In this document: piece by piece, positions 25,675 through 34,486 of the stretch
How positions within the stretch are numbered: position 1 is the stretch's first letter
Layout: each line of letters opens with the position of its first letter
Source of the DNA: Marinomonas sp. UCMA 3892
GTDB taxonomy: Bacteria; Pseudomonadota; Gammaproteobacteria; Pseudomonadales; Marinomonadaceae
DNA: 64,000 bases
NCBI RefSeq assembly: GCF_012726345.1
Contig: NZ_PTXN01000004.1
Span: 126,124 to 190,123 of the forward strand
Reading direction: 5' to 3'
Notes under the pieces: model-generated
Told to the model about the DNA's origin: nothing
Databases searched by the model: none
The model's input: only the letters and a program-made list of their open reading frames with translations
Program-made: the position numbers and the translations under genes

Positions 25675-27059
25675 GATAAAGCCTCATTGGGAAAGTGTAG
25701 CCGCGCCCGAAGCCCACCTAACGGACTGTCTTCTAAGTAAAATTCTCCACCATGTGCTTCAGCCACACTGGTCACAATAGACAAGCCGAGACCTGAACCA
25801 TTAAGTCCATTTTCCAAGCGCTGAAAACGTTCTAAGGCTTTTTCTCTCAATTCGATAGGAATGCCTGAACCAGCATCGTCAATAATAATATCAATACCTG
25901 AGGAATCCATTTGTAAGCAAATCTCAATCTGATTCTGCTCAGGACCGTAATAAATAGCATTATCCAAAAGGTTGCGAACGGCTTCTCGTAAGCTAATGGA
26001 ATCGCCCATAAACAAAGGTAGTTGCTGCTCGCATTGGTAAGAAAAATCTATCATACGATGGGCATTGTCTCGTACACATTCAGTTAATAACTGCTTCATG
26101 ACTCTCTCGATATCCATCTTTTCGGTAACCACCGTATCACCTCGATGTACCACCATAGCGTGGGTGAGCAACTGATTGGTTAAACGCGTCAAACGTTCAT
26201 GTTCTTTACGAATTTTACTTAAATGTTCTGGCAAGTCCGCCAAATTTTCGCTTTGGCTAGCAATGTCTAATTGAGCTTGAGTCGCACTTTGTGCAGTACG
26301 AATTTGATGACTAGCATCGGCAATAAAACGTTTCATCACAGCTAAATTGGATAATAGTTGCACTTGATAATCATTGATTGCATTTACTAATGGCGAAACT
26401 TCTTGAATGGGCGTTGCTTGAACAGGCTTGGCCGATATCAATGAGTGAGATGCTAGGCTCTTAGAAATAGAACTCAACGGCTCAAGGGCACGATTAATCG
26501 CCACCCACAAGACAATCATCACACAAGCCATAATACCAAACAGTACAGCGAAGCTTCGATATAGAATGTCATTCATCATCTTATGTCGCGCTCTAAGTGT
26601 TTGCGCCAGCACCACAGTGACCCAACCAGACACCGCAGGCTCTGATAGCCTTTTATGGCGAATTACGACACGAACCTCTTCAGATAAATAATGCGCATTA
26701 TAAAAAACGATAGCCGAATCTTCGTTAAATTCATTAGGTAAAGGCATGTCTGGATAACCGGTAATCAGCTCGCCTTGAGTACCTAGCGCCTGATAAAACA
26801 CCTTGTCTTCATCGGCAAGCTGCATCATTTCAAATGCGGCGTAAGGCAAATCGAGATCCACTTGTTTACCATAAACATGCAGGCCTTCCATGATGGACAA
26901 GCTAGCGCTGTTGAGTAGTCGATCATAGGAATAATTGGCTGACTGACGAGCGTAGTGCCAAACTCCCAGACTTAAAATCAGAAAAATTGACAGTAATAAC
27001 AAGGCTGAGCGGCCTAGCATTCTCGTGCGTATTGAGTAGCTTTTCTCAGTCATTAACAT
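25671..27059 (-). CDS. tctE: TctE-like sensor histidine kinase
   Basis: A membrane kinase of 462 residues: TM1 near 18-36, a periplasmic domain of about 125 residues, TM2 near 168-187, HisKA with His251 (ADASHQIRTA) and an ATPase domain (NLLDNAIYYG, DDAGSGIP, GSGLGLSIV). The H-box has Ala where nearly all HisKA kinases have Pro after RT. It overlaps the regulator gene by 14 bp and the binding-protein gene by 4 bp. Position next to tctCBA and family resemblance point to control of tricarboxylate uptake. Confidence 0.9.
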   Translation of the reverse strand: MLMTEKSYSIRTRMLGRSALLLLSIFLILSLGVWHYARQSANYSYDRLLNSASLSIMEGLHVYGKQVDLDLPYAAFEMMQLADEDKVFYQALGTQGELITGYPDMPLPNEFNEDSAIVFYNAHYLSEEVRVVIRHKRLSEPAVSGWVTVVLAQTLRARHKMMNDILYRSFAVLFGIMACVMIVLWVAINRALEPLSSISKSLASHSLISAKPVQATPIQEVSPLVNAINDYQVQLLSNLAVMKRFIADASHQIRTAQSATQAQLDIASQSENLADLPEHLSKIRKEHERLTRLTNQLLTHAMVVHRGDTVVTEKMDIERVMKQLLTECVRDNAHRMIDFSYQCEQQLPLFMGDSISLREAVRNLLDNAIYYGPEQNQIEICLQMDSSGIDIIIDDAGSGIPIELREKALERFQRLENGLNGSGLGLSIVTSVAEAHGGEFYLEDSPLGGLRARLHFPNEALS

Positions 27060-27714
27060 GTGCCAAATACCCTAAGCCACGTATAGTTTTAATGATTAGC
27101 GTCGAACCATCTAGCTGCTTTCTTAAACGAGTCAGAGTTTGCTCAATAGCATTAGGAGTATAAGCTTCATCATAACTATAGAGCCGATTGGAGATGTCAT
27201 CTTTGGTAAGAACACGATCAAGGTTTTTTAGAAAAAGCTCCAACAATTGCAGCTCTCTTGGTCGTAAATCTAAGGTTATGCCATTCACTTTGGCAGAATG
27301 CGCAGCCAAGTCATAAACTAAATTGCCGCATTGTATTTCGTTACTGGCTCCTCCTCGCTCACGTCGATAAAGTGCACGACAACGGGCTGCTAATTCACGA
27401 AAATCAAAAGGTTTTGCTAAGTAATCATCAGCCCCAAAGTCCAACGAACTAACTCTATCATCAACTTCGGTTCGAGCTGTTAAGACCAAAACAGGGATGC
27501 GATTCCCCTTGCTACGTAAGCTCTGCAACAGTTGGAAGCCACTTTTGCCAGGTAAATTTATATCTAAAATCAACAAATCAAAGTCGTCAAAAGACAGACT
27601 CGCTTCGGCTTTTTCAACTGAACCAATCCAATCGATAGGATGACCTAAATTCTTAAAATACACACGAATCGAGTCGGCCAAGCTCTCATTGTCTTCAATC
27701 AATAACATACGCAT
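27046..27714 (-). CDS. tctD: TctD-like OmpR-family response regulator
   Basis: A DNA-binding regulator of 222 residues. The receiver has Asp51 (LLILDINLPG), Thr in VLTART and Lys in YLAKPFD. The C-terminal winged helix ends in LIIKTIRGLGYLA. It is transcribed away from tctC, and the intergenic region contains a tandem 11-bp repeat of the kind bound by this family (27737-27754). It probably activates tctCBA in response to a citrate-like ligand. Confidence 0.92.
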   Translation of the reverse strand: MRMLLIEDNESLADSIRVYFKNLGHPIDWIGSVEKAEASLSFDDFDLLILDINLPGKSGFQLLQSLRSKGNRIPVLVLTARTEVDDRVSSLDFGADDYLAKPFDFRELAARCRALYRRERGGASNEIQCGNLVYDLAAHSAKVNGITLDLRPRELQLLELFLKNLDRVLTKDDISNRLYSYDEAYTPNAIEQTLTRLRKQLDGSTLIIKTIRGLGYLAHVND

Positions 27715-27736
27715 GACGGAACCCTATCTCTTCTTC

Positions 27737-27754
27737 TTGTCAGGTTAGTGTCAG
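27737..27754. promoter_or_regulatory. Tandem repeat, candidate TctD operator
   Basis: TTGTCAG-GTTA-GTGTCAG, half-sites at an 11-bp period, between divergent tctD and tctC. OmpR-family regulators bind such direct repeats. The 3' half is identical to that of the site upstream of putA. Confidence 0.45.
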
Positions 27755-27832
27755 TTTAAAGGAGTAACTTTGCTCACTCCTGTGCAACTTTGTACAGCAA
27801 AATAAAACAAAAATAAATTTGGAGAATAATAA

Positions 27833-28810
27833 ATGAAATCCAATATTGCCTCTTTATTACTAGTAGGCGGTCTTACCGCTGCCCTAAACGCCAGTGCTTT
27901 TGAACCAAATAAACCAACTTGTATTGCTCCTGCTAAACCAGGTGGTGGCTTCGATTTAACCTGCCGTATTTTATCAACTGGTTTTGCCAAAGCTGAAATC
28001 ACTAAGATCCCAATGGCCGTGACCTTTATGCCTGGTGGTATCGGCGCCGTTGCTTATAACTACATCAATTCCACGACGCCAGACGATCCAAACAAACTCG
28101 TCGCGTTTAGCTCTGGATCTTTGCTTAACATCGCTCAAGGTAAATTCGGTAAAGGATTAGACGAAAATAATGCTCGCTGGGTGGGCACAGCTGGTGTTGA
28201 TTATGGTGCAATTTTGGTAAAAGCCGATGCTCCATGGAATACATTGGGTGAATTAGTAGACGATATCAAAAAAGACCCAAGTAAATTTGTGCTTGGTGCT
28301 GGCGGCGGTGTTGGTAGCCAAGACTGGATGAAAGCAGCAATTCTCATGAAATCTTCTGGAGTAGATCCTAAGAAAATGCGCTACGTTGCTTATGAGGGTG
28401 GCGGTGAAGCGTTAGCCGCACTACTTGGTGGACACATTAAAGTTTTCCCTGGTGATGTAGGCGAAATGGAAGGCTTAGTTGAGTCTGGCAAAGTGAAAGT
28501 ACTTGGCATCATGTCTCCTGAGCGCTTAAAAGGTAAGTTCTCCAAGTATCCAACAGCCATTGAACAGGGCTATGACGCCGAGTGGACCATTCTTCGTGGT
28601 TACTATTTAGGGCCTAAGGTTTCAGACGAAGCCTACAACTACTGGGCAGCTCAATTCCAAACAGCCTATAAAAACCCTGCTTTTGAACAAGTTGTGGTCG
28701 ACCAAAACCTTGTACCATTTAACATGTCTGGTCAGGTTCTAGATAGCTACATTAAAGAACGAGTCGCTTATATGCGTGGTTTAGCAAAAGAAGCTGGCTT
28801 AATTAAGTAG
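27833..28810 (+). CDS. tctC: Tripartite tricarboxylate transporter substrate-binding protein TctC
   Basis: Periplasmic Bug-family receptor, 325 residues with a signal peptide (cleavage near residue 22, ASA/FE). The family features include the AKPGGGFDLTCR loop that binds carboxylate groups and a GVGSQDWMKAA segment. It is first in tctCBA, with GGAG 9 bases before the ATG. The CIAPAKPGGG version with several glycines resembles citrate-type TctC receptors. The true ligand needs binding data. Confidence 0.92.
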   Translation: MKSNIASLLLVGGLTAALNASAFEPNKPTCIAPAKPGGGFDLTCRILSTGFAKAEITKIPMAVTFMPGGIGAVAYNYINSTTPDDPNKLVAFSSGSLLNIAQGKFGKGLDENNARWVGTAGVDYGAILVKADAPWNTLGELVDDIKKDPSKFVLGAGGGVGSQDWMKAAILMKSSGVDPKKMRYVAYEGGGEALAALLGGHIKVFPGDVGEMEGLVESGKVKVLGIMSPERLKGKFSKYPTAIEQGYDAEWTILRGYYLGPKVSDEAYNYWAAQFQTAYKNPAFEQVVVDQNLVPFNMSGQVLDSYIKERVAYMRGLAKEAGLIK

Positions 28811-28827
28811 TGAATTGGGGCAATAAT

Positions 28828-29268
28828 ATGTTGTATGACCGCATTTTTGCGGGCGCATTATTGGTACTGTCCGGGCTTATTGCCTGGACAGCTTTCCATT
28901 TCGATGTCCCGTTTCAATATGAACCATTAGGGCCAAAAGCCTTTCCTATTATCTTATCAATTGTTTTAGCCGCATGTTGTGTTTGGATGATAGTAAAACC
29001 CGATAAAAACTCTTGGCATCCGACCAAAGAGATTCTAACCAAGATAGTCATAGGTCTGGTGATAATGGTGTTGTACGCCGCCCTATTTGAAGAAGCGGGC
29101 TTCATTATTGCCACAACCATAGTGGGTGCTATTTTTAGCTGGTTATTTGGTGAAAAGCCTCTTAAAGCCTTCTTGTATGCCCTCGCCCTAAGCTTAATTA
29201 GCTATTTCTTATTAGCCGATTTAATGGAGCTTAATGTCCCAACTGGCCTACTTCTCGGAGACTTATAA
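28828..29268 (+). CDS. tctB: Tripartite tricarboxylate transporter small subunit TctB
   Basis: A four-helix membrane subunit, 146 residues from the ATG at 28828 with GGGG 7 bases upstream. A GTG overlapping the tctC stop at 28810 is in frame but lacks a ribosome site. The pattern LGPKAFPIILSIVLAACC near residue 34 is typical. It overlaps tctA by one base. Confidence 0.9.
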   Translation: MLYDRIFAGALLVLSGLIAWTAFHFDVPFQYEPLGPKAFPIILSIVLAACCVWMIVKPDKNSWHPTKEILTKIVIGLVIMVLYAALFEEAGFIIATTIVGAIFSWLFGEKPLKAFLYALALSLISYFLLADLMELNVPTGLLLGDL

Positions 29269-30755
29269 TGGACGTTTTACATTATTTATCGATTGGCTTC
29301 TCTGTTGCACTAACGCCTCTTAACTTAGGGTTAGTTTTAGCAGGATGCTTTATCGGCACCTTAATTGGTTCACTACCCGGTATTGGTCCAATCAATGGCG
29401 TGGCTATTTTATTGCCATTAGCTTATTCCGTTGGCTTACCACCGGAGTCCGCCTTAATTTTATTGGCAGGTGTTTATTACGGCGCAGAATATGGCGGCCG
29501 AATTTCCAGTATTTTGCTCAACGTCCCAGGTGACGCTGGCGCAATAATGACCACTTTAGATGGCTATCCTATGGCCAAACGTGGCGAAGGCGGCAGAGCG
29601 CTTGCCTTATCGGCCGTATCGTCCTTCTTTGGTAGTATGGGGGCTTTATTGTTAATGGTGATTTTTGCGCCATTACTTAGCAAATTAGCAATCCAATTTG
29701 GCCCTTCTGAATACGTTTGGTTGATGATTTTCGCCTTCACCTGCTTAGCAACTATGGTGGGTAAACGCCCAATAAAAACCGTCGTTGGCGTGGTAATTGG
29801 TCTATTATTCGCGACGGTTGGTATTGACTCAGGTACTGGTATTTTGCGTTTCACCATGGGCATTCCAAATTTATTCGACGGCGTGGATTTTCTGGTTGTT
29901 GTAATCGGAATGTTTGCCATCAGTGAAGTACTCATCCTGCTAGAAAGCTGGGCACGCAATGACTTGAAACTCACACCAGTAGGCAAAAGCTTCATTAGTT
30001 TCTCAGACATCATGGCGGTGAAATGGGTGATTTTGCGCTCTACGCTATCTGGTTTCTTGATCGGGGTGTTACCAGGAACTGGCGCTTCGATTGCCAGTGC
30101 CGTTGCCTACGGTACTGAAAAACGTTTCGCAGAAGGAAAAGACGATCATTTTGGCGATGGCGATATTCGCGGTCTTGCTGCACCAGAAGCTGCAAACAAT
30201 GCATCAGCAGCAGGCTCGATGGTGCCTATGTTGACATTAGGGATTCCAGGCAGCGGCACGACAGCCATCCTATTGGGTGCACTATTAATGTTTAACATCA
30301 CACCTGGTCCGCTATTGTTTGAACAACAACCTAATATTGCTTGGGGTCTAATCGCTTCTATGTTCATTGGTAATATTGCCTTGTTAGTAATGAACTTACC
30401 GCTGATTGGCTTATTTGTTCGACTACTCTCTATCAAACAGTCTTACCTCGTGCCTATCATTGTGATGCTGACATTCGTCGGAATCTACTCCATTCATGGC
30501 GACACGTTTGACCTGTTCTTCATGATTGTATTAGGTGTTTTTGCCTTCATCTTACGCAAATTAGGCTTCTCTCTTGCACCGGTTATTTTGGGCTTGGTAT
30601 TAGGAGAAGTGTTAGAAGAGAACTTACGTCGAGCACTGTCTATCAGTGGCGGTGATTGGTCTATCTTACTAAATGGCACCATGACTTATGTCTTAGCTTT
30701 CGCAACTGTTGCGGCGCTTACAGCACCGAGAATACTAAAAGCACTGAAAAAATAA
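29268..30755 (+). CDS. tctA: Tripartite tricarboxylate transporter large subunit TctA
   Basis: The main transport subunit, 495 residues with about 12 membrane segments. The two inverted halves each carry a TctA signature: GTLIGSLPGIGPINGVAILLP near residue 32 (given here in part, GSLPGIGPINGV) and GVLPGTGASIASAVAYG near residue 265. It is the last gene of tctCBA and is followed by a strong shared terminator. It imports citrate-like di/tricarboxylates using the ion gradient. Confidence 0.95.
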   Translation: MDVLHYLSIGFSVALTPLNLGLVLAGCFIGTLIGSLPGIGPINGVAILLPLAYSVGLPPESALILLAGVYYGAEYGGRISSILLNVPGDAGAIMTTLDGYPMAKRGEGGRALALSAVSSFFGSMGALLLMVIFAPLLSKLAIQFGPSEYVWLMIFAFTCLATMVGKRPIKTVVGVVIGLLFATVGIDSGTGILRFTMGIPNLFDGVDFLVVVIGMFAISEVLILLESWARNDLKLTPVGKSFISFSDIMAVKWVILRSTLSGFLIGVLPGTGASIASAVAYGTEKRFAEGKDDHFGDGDIRGLAAPEAANNASAAGSMVPMLTLGIPGSGTTAILLGALLMFNITPGPLLFEQQPNIAWGLIASMFIGNIALLVMNLPLIGLFVRLLSIKQSYLVPIIVMLTFVGIYSIHGDTFDLFFMIVLGVFAFILRKLGFSLAPVILGLVLGEVLEENLRRALSISGGDWSILLNGTMTYVLAFATVAALTAPRILKALKK

Positions 30756-30780
30756 ACGTCATACACGAAATCGCTTATAT

Positions 30781-30820
30781 AAAAAGCCTTCATGGTCAAT
30801 CTAACCATGAAGGCTTTTTT
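30781..30820. terminator. Bidirectional terminator between tctA and a TRAP binding-protein gene
   Basis: AAAAAGCCTTCATGG (30781-30795) pairs with CCATGAAGGCTTTTT (30805-30819), with T runs on both strands. Confidence 0.92.
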
Positions 30821-30852
30821 GTTTTATAACGCACAGTTATATAAAACTTGGG

Positions 30853-31962
30853 TTACTCAAGTTCACGAGCATTGATAAAAGCCCGCTCCGACACTTCATG
30901 CCATGCTCTGACTTTTCCGTTGAACTCTTTGAACGAGTTGTAAACTTTTTGGCTCATTGGATCCGCGGCAGCCACTTCATCTAATGTTTCAGCTGCGGCT
31001 TTTTTCAATGCTACCAATACTTCTTTTGGAAATGGTTTCAAAACCACGTGATGCTCATTTACTAAGGTTTCTAACGCGGCGTTGTTACGCGCGGTAAATT
31101 CATCCAACATATCAGCATTCACCTGACGAGTTGCTGCTCGAACAATCAGCTGAAGATCGTTTGGCAAAGCTTCAAACGCTTCTTTGTTGTAGATCGCTTC
31201 CATGGTTGAACCCGGCTCATGCCAACCTGGGTAGTAGTAGAATTTGGCAGCTTTGTACAAACCAAATGCTAGGTCATTGTATGGACCAACCCATTCTGTC
31301 GCATCAATGGTGCCGGTTTGCAGTGCAGTGAAGATATCACTACCTGGCAAGTTAACAGGCGTACCACCGACCTTTTTCAACACTTCACCACCTAAGCCAG
31401 GAAGACGCATTTTTAGGCCTTGGAAGTCAGCAAGGGAGTTAATCTCTTTATTGAACCAGCCTCCCATCTGAACCCCAGTATTGCCTGCTGCCATCGGGAT
31501 AAGGTTAAAAGGTGCATAAGTCTCTTCCCACAATTTCAGGCCGCCACCATAGTGCAGCCATGAGTTCATTTCTTGTGCGGTAAAGCCAAAAGGAACAGCC
31601 GAGAAAAACTGTGCAGCTGGAGCCTTACCTTTCCAGTAAAAAGCACCACCATGACCCACTTGAGCGGTACCACGAGATACCGCATCAAACACTTCCAACG
31701 CGGGTACTAGCTCGCCTGCAGCATACACTTTTACCACTAAGCGCCCATTAGACATTGCGGTAATATTTTCCGCTAAATGTTCTGCCGCTGTGCCTAAACC
31801 GGGGAAATTTTTCGGCCAAGTAGTGACCATTTTCCAATGAATGACATCCGCCGCTTTCTCAACCTTTGCCGTTGCTTTCTCTTCTGATCCACCACAAGCC
31901 ACCAAGCTCGCCGCCGTCAAACTAACTAATGCCAGTTTGCCCCACATTTTTATTGTTCTCAT
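30853..31962 (-). CDS. TRAP solute-binding lipoprotein, paralogue 1 (TakP-like)
   Basis: Extracytoplasmic receptor of a TRAP importer, 369 residues. The N-terminus is a lipoprotein signal (SLVACGGSEEK, lipidated Cys about residue 23). The core carries HWKMVTTWPKNFPG, GELVPALEVFDAVSRG and ATEWVGPYNDLAFGLYKAA, which place it with the dimeric TakP class that binds 2-oxoacids or lactate. It has no neighbouring membrane subunits. The ligand-pocket stretch reads GGTPVNLPGSDIF and differs from the other two copies. It is transcribed alone. Confidence 0.9.
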   Translation of the reverse strand: MRTIKMWGKLALVSLTAASLVACGGSEEKATAKVEKAADVIHWKMVTTWPKNFPGLGTAAEHLAENITAMSNGRLVVKVYAAGELVPALEVFDAVSRGTAQVGHGGAFYWKGKAPAAQFFSAVPFGFTAQEMNSWLHYGGGLKLWEETYAPFNLIPMAAGNTGVQMGGWFNKEINSLADFQGLKMRLPGLGGEVLKKVGGTPVNLPGSDIFTALQTGTIDATEWVGPYNDLAFGLYKAAKFYYYPGWHEPGSTMEAIYNKEAFEALPNDLQLIVRAATRQVNADMLDEFTARNNAALETLVNEHHVVLKPFPKEVLVALKKAAAETLDEVAAADPMSQKVYNSFKEFNGKVRAWHEVSERAFINARELE

Positions 31963-32182
31963 TGATTATCCCTAAAAGACTGAATGACTTTATTTTTATA
32001 AAAGCTTTGCTTGAAGTTACTCACAAAGCGAAGACGAGTTGATTAACCACTCTATAGCCATAAATTATGCGCTAAGTATTTTTGATAGTATTAATTGCAA
32101 TATCAAGGCTCAAGACTTTTTGGGTTTTATTTTTAAATAGTATTTATTAGTCGAACAATTAACGTCCTATAAGCAAATAAAC

Positions 32183-33592
32183 TTAAAACTTCAGGCTAGT
32201 CAGCGCATCTGTCGCTTCCCACTCGGTTAATGCACCAAAACCGAACCTAAGGTAACCATTCTGTTTATGATTAAAGAAATATGAATTTAAAGCTAAATCT
32301 GTAAGATCCAACTGTGATGAGTCCCCTAAATTCAGCCAAAAAGCTAAGCCTCCAGCAGGAACATGGAAACTAACCCTGTCACCAAACAGCCGATTTAGCT
32401 CAGTAATACAGTGATCACGACGGGCTTTATAAAGTTTTTTACATTTCCTAATATGGCGCTTTACTTCACCTGATTCTAATAATTCTGCCAAGGCAAGCTC
32501 TGTTAACGTATTACCTTGTCTATCAATCATTAAAATCTCCTGCACGGCTTGTTTTATTAATTCAGGATTCGCCACTAAATACCCAACTCTAAGCCCTGGG
32601 GCAAATACTTTAGATAACGAACCTATATGCAGCACCCGTTCGGCACCAGGCAAACTCGCTAATGGCGGTATAGGCCGGCTGTCAAAATGAAATTCATGAT
32701 CATAATCATCTTCCACAATGTAAAAGCCGTAACGAATTGATAGCTGCAGTAATAATAAACGCCGCTCCATCACCATAGTGACGGTAGTAGGATAATGATG
32801 ATGAGGGGTCGTAAAAATAGCCGCTACTTTGTGATTAGCCAATAATTTTTCTAGATGTAAAACATCAAGGCCTTTACTGTCAGTTCTGCAGCGTAATATA
32901 GTAAAACCTGCCGCTTCAAAAGCAGCCAACGCAGGAGCGTAAGTAAGCTCCTCAAATATCATTACACCATCAGATGGCTTAATAATACGGGATGCCAAGT
33001 AAATGGCCATCTGACTACCTCGAACGGTACAAATATTAGCAGTCGTCAAATGCAGGTAACGCTCCTGAACAAGCATTCTCTGTAAGGCGCTACGTAATTC
33101 TATCGTTCCCTGAGCATCCCCATAACCCAAATATTGCTTACGACTGGCTGCAATTAATGCCCTTCGATACGCCCTCGCTAATAACTCATAGGGAATAAGG
33201 CGAGCATCTGGAATGCCGTCATTATCTACGTTTGTACAACTGTCCAAACTTAACGAAGTAGGAACAGCCTCAATGTCTACCGTAGCAGTACGTGTCACTA
33301 AATGTTGATACTGTTCTGATAAATGTTGCTCCGGCAATCGTGCTGAAACAAAGGTTCCGCGTTTTGCTTCAGCCACCAGCCAGCCTTGTGCAATTAGTTC
33401 GTCATACGCCACTTGAACCGTCTTACGATTTAATCCCAATATAGCCGCTAATGATCGCGAGCCAGGTAAAAGAGCACCAGACTCTAGCCGCCCATTTAAA
33501 ATATCCTCTATAAGTCTATTGACCAACCGAGCATGAGTCGTATCACCAACACTATTCTCTAACCACAACTGCGTTTGCCATGGACGTAGCAT
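32183..33592 (-). CDS. MocR/PdxR-type regulator (GntR helix-turn-helix plus aminotransferase domain)
   Basis: A PLP-binding transcription factor of 469 residues. The N-terminal winged helix (residues 15-80; PGSRSLAAILGLNRKTVQVAYDEL, in part SRSLAAILGLNRKTV) is followed by a fold type I aminotransferase domain. That domain retains Asp in IVEDDYDHEF, PLP Lys in GSLSKVFAPGLRVGY and the carboxylate-binding Arg in GYLRFGFG. It is divergent from the aldolase-lyase pair, and the shared 107-bp interval holds repeats of CTGGACCA. It most likely controls that pair. Confidence 0.92.
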   Translation of the reverse strand: MLRPWQTQLWLENSVGDTTHARLVNRLIEDILNGRLESGALLPGSRSLAAILGLNRKTVQVAYDELIAQGWLVAEAKRGTFVSARLPEQHLSEQYQHLVTRTATVDIEAVPTSLSLDSCTNVDNDGIPDARLIPYELLARAYRRALIAASRKQYLGYGDAQGTIELRSALQRMLVQERYLHLTTANICTVRGSQMAIYLASRIIKPSDGVMIFEELTYAPALAAFEAAGFTILRCRTDSKGLDVLHLEKLLANHKVAAIFTTPHHHYPTTVTMVMERRLLLLQLSIRYGFYIVEDDYDHEFHFDSRPIPPLASLPGAERVLHIGSLSKVFAPGLRVGYLVANPELIKQAVQEILMIDRQGNTLTELALAELLESGEVKRHIRKCKKLYKARRDHCITELNRLFGDRVSFHVPAGGLAFWLNLGDSSQLDLTDLALNSYFFNHKQNGYLRFGFGALTEWEATDALTSLKF

Positions 33593-33604
33593 AACCCTTC
33601 CTCT

Positions 33605-33653
33605 ATCTGGACCATTGCTAATTATAAATCTGGATGTTATCTCTGGTCCAGAT
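33605..33653. promoter_or_regulatory. Operator repeats between the MocR gene and the aldolase gene
   Basis: ATCTGGACCA (33605-33614) and TGGTCCAGAT (33644-33653) are perfect 10-bp inverted copies. A third related copy, CTGGATGTTA, starts at 33630. MocR proteins such as TauR bind repeated CTGGAC-type boxes, so this is a plausible binding site for the divergent regulator. Confidence 0.6.
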
Positions 33654-33699
33654 TAGTTTTATTCTGCCTACTCAAGCATGAACTAGGAGTTAAAACACG

Positions 33700-34476
33700 A
33701 TGAAAACCGCACACCTAGATAAACAACAACTGATGGCTAATGCGCAACAACAAATGGATCGATTGGTAAATGAAGGTCAATTTAGCGACAGGCAAAAGCT
33801 GGCCTTAACTTGTCGTATTTTATATGAGCACGGTCATGATGCAGGTTTAGCAGGACAGGTCACTGCCCGTACTGAATCCGGCAATACATTTATCACACAA
33901 CAATTCGGACTAGGATTCGATGAGATCACCGCTGACAATTTGCTGGAAGTAAATCAGGATTTGGAACCTATTGATCAACAAGCAATGCCAAACCCCGCCA
34001 ATAGATTCCACACCTGGATTTACCAACAACACCCTGAAGTGAATTGCATTATTCACACTCACCCAACTCATGTAGCAGCACTGTCTATGCTCAAAGTTCC
34101 GCTGATGGTTGCACAAATGGATACCTGCAGTTTATTTGATGACTGCGCCTTTTTAAGTGATTGGCCAGGAGTTCCTGTTGGTAATGAAGAAGGCATCATT
34201 ATTTCTAATGCTCTGGGTAAAAAAAGAGCCGTTTTGTTGGCCCATCATGGTCAGCTAGTTGTAGGTAAAACCATTGAAGAAGCCTGTAATCTCGCATTGA
34301 TGATTGAGCGCGCAGCACGATTACAACTACTAGCAATGGCAGCTGGACAGATTCAGCCTTTACCAACTGAATTAGCAAAAGAAGCCCATGACTGGCTAAC
34401 GACTGACCGCCGTAGCAAGGTCAACTTTGCGTATTACGCCAGAAAAGCACTGAAGTCCCACCCTGAATCCATCTAA
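33700..34476 (+). CDS. Class II aldolase/adducin-family protein
   Basis: A metal-dependent aldolase or decarboxylase-fold enzyme of 258 residues. The zinc site is visible as HTHPTHV (near residue 113) and the later His of LLAHHGQLVVG; the Glu/Asp acid is not assigned. AGGAG precedes the ATG. It is followed after 10 bp by a DHDPS-family gene, so the two form one operon under the MocR protein. The substrate is unknown; members of this family act on sugar phosphates and hydroxy-oxoacids. Confidence 0.85.
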   Translation: MKTAHLDKQQLMANAQQQMDRLVNEGQFSDRQKLALTCRILYEHGHDAGLAGQVTARTESGNTFITQQFGLGFDEITADNLLEVNQDLEPIDQQAMPNPANRFHTWIYQQHPEVNCIIHTHPTHVAALSMLKVPLMVAQMDTCSLFDDCAFLSDWPGVPVGNEEGIIISNALGKKRAVLLAHHGQLVVGKTIEEACNLALMIERAARLQLLAMAAGQIQPLPTELAKEAHDWLTTDRRSKVNFAYYARKALKSHPESI

Positions 34477-34486
34477 GGAGATGAAA

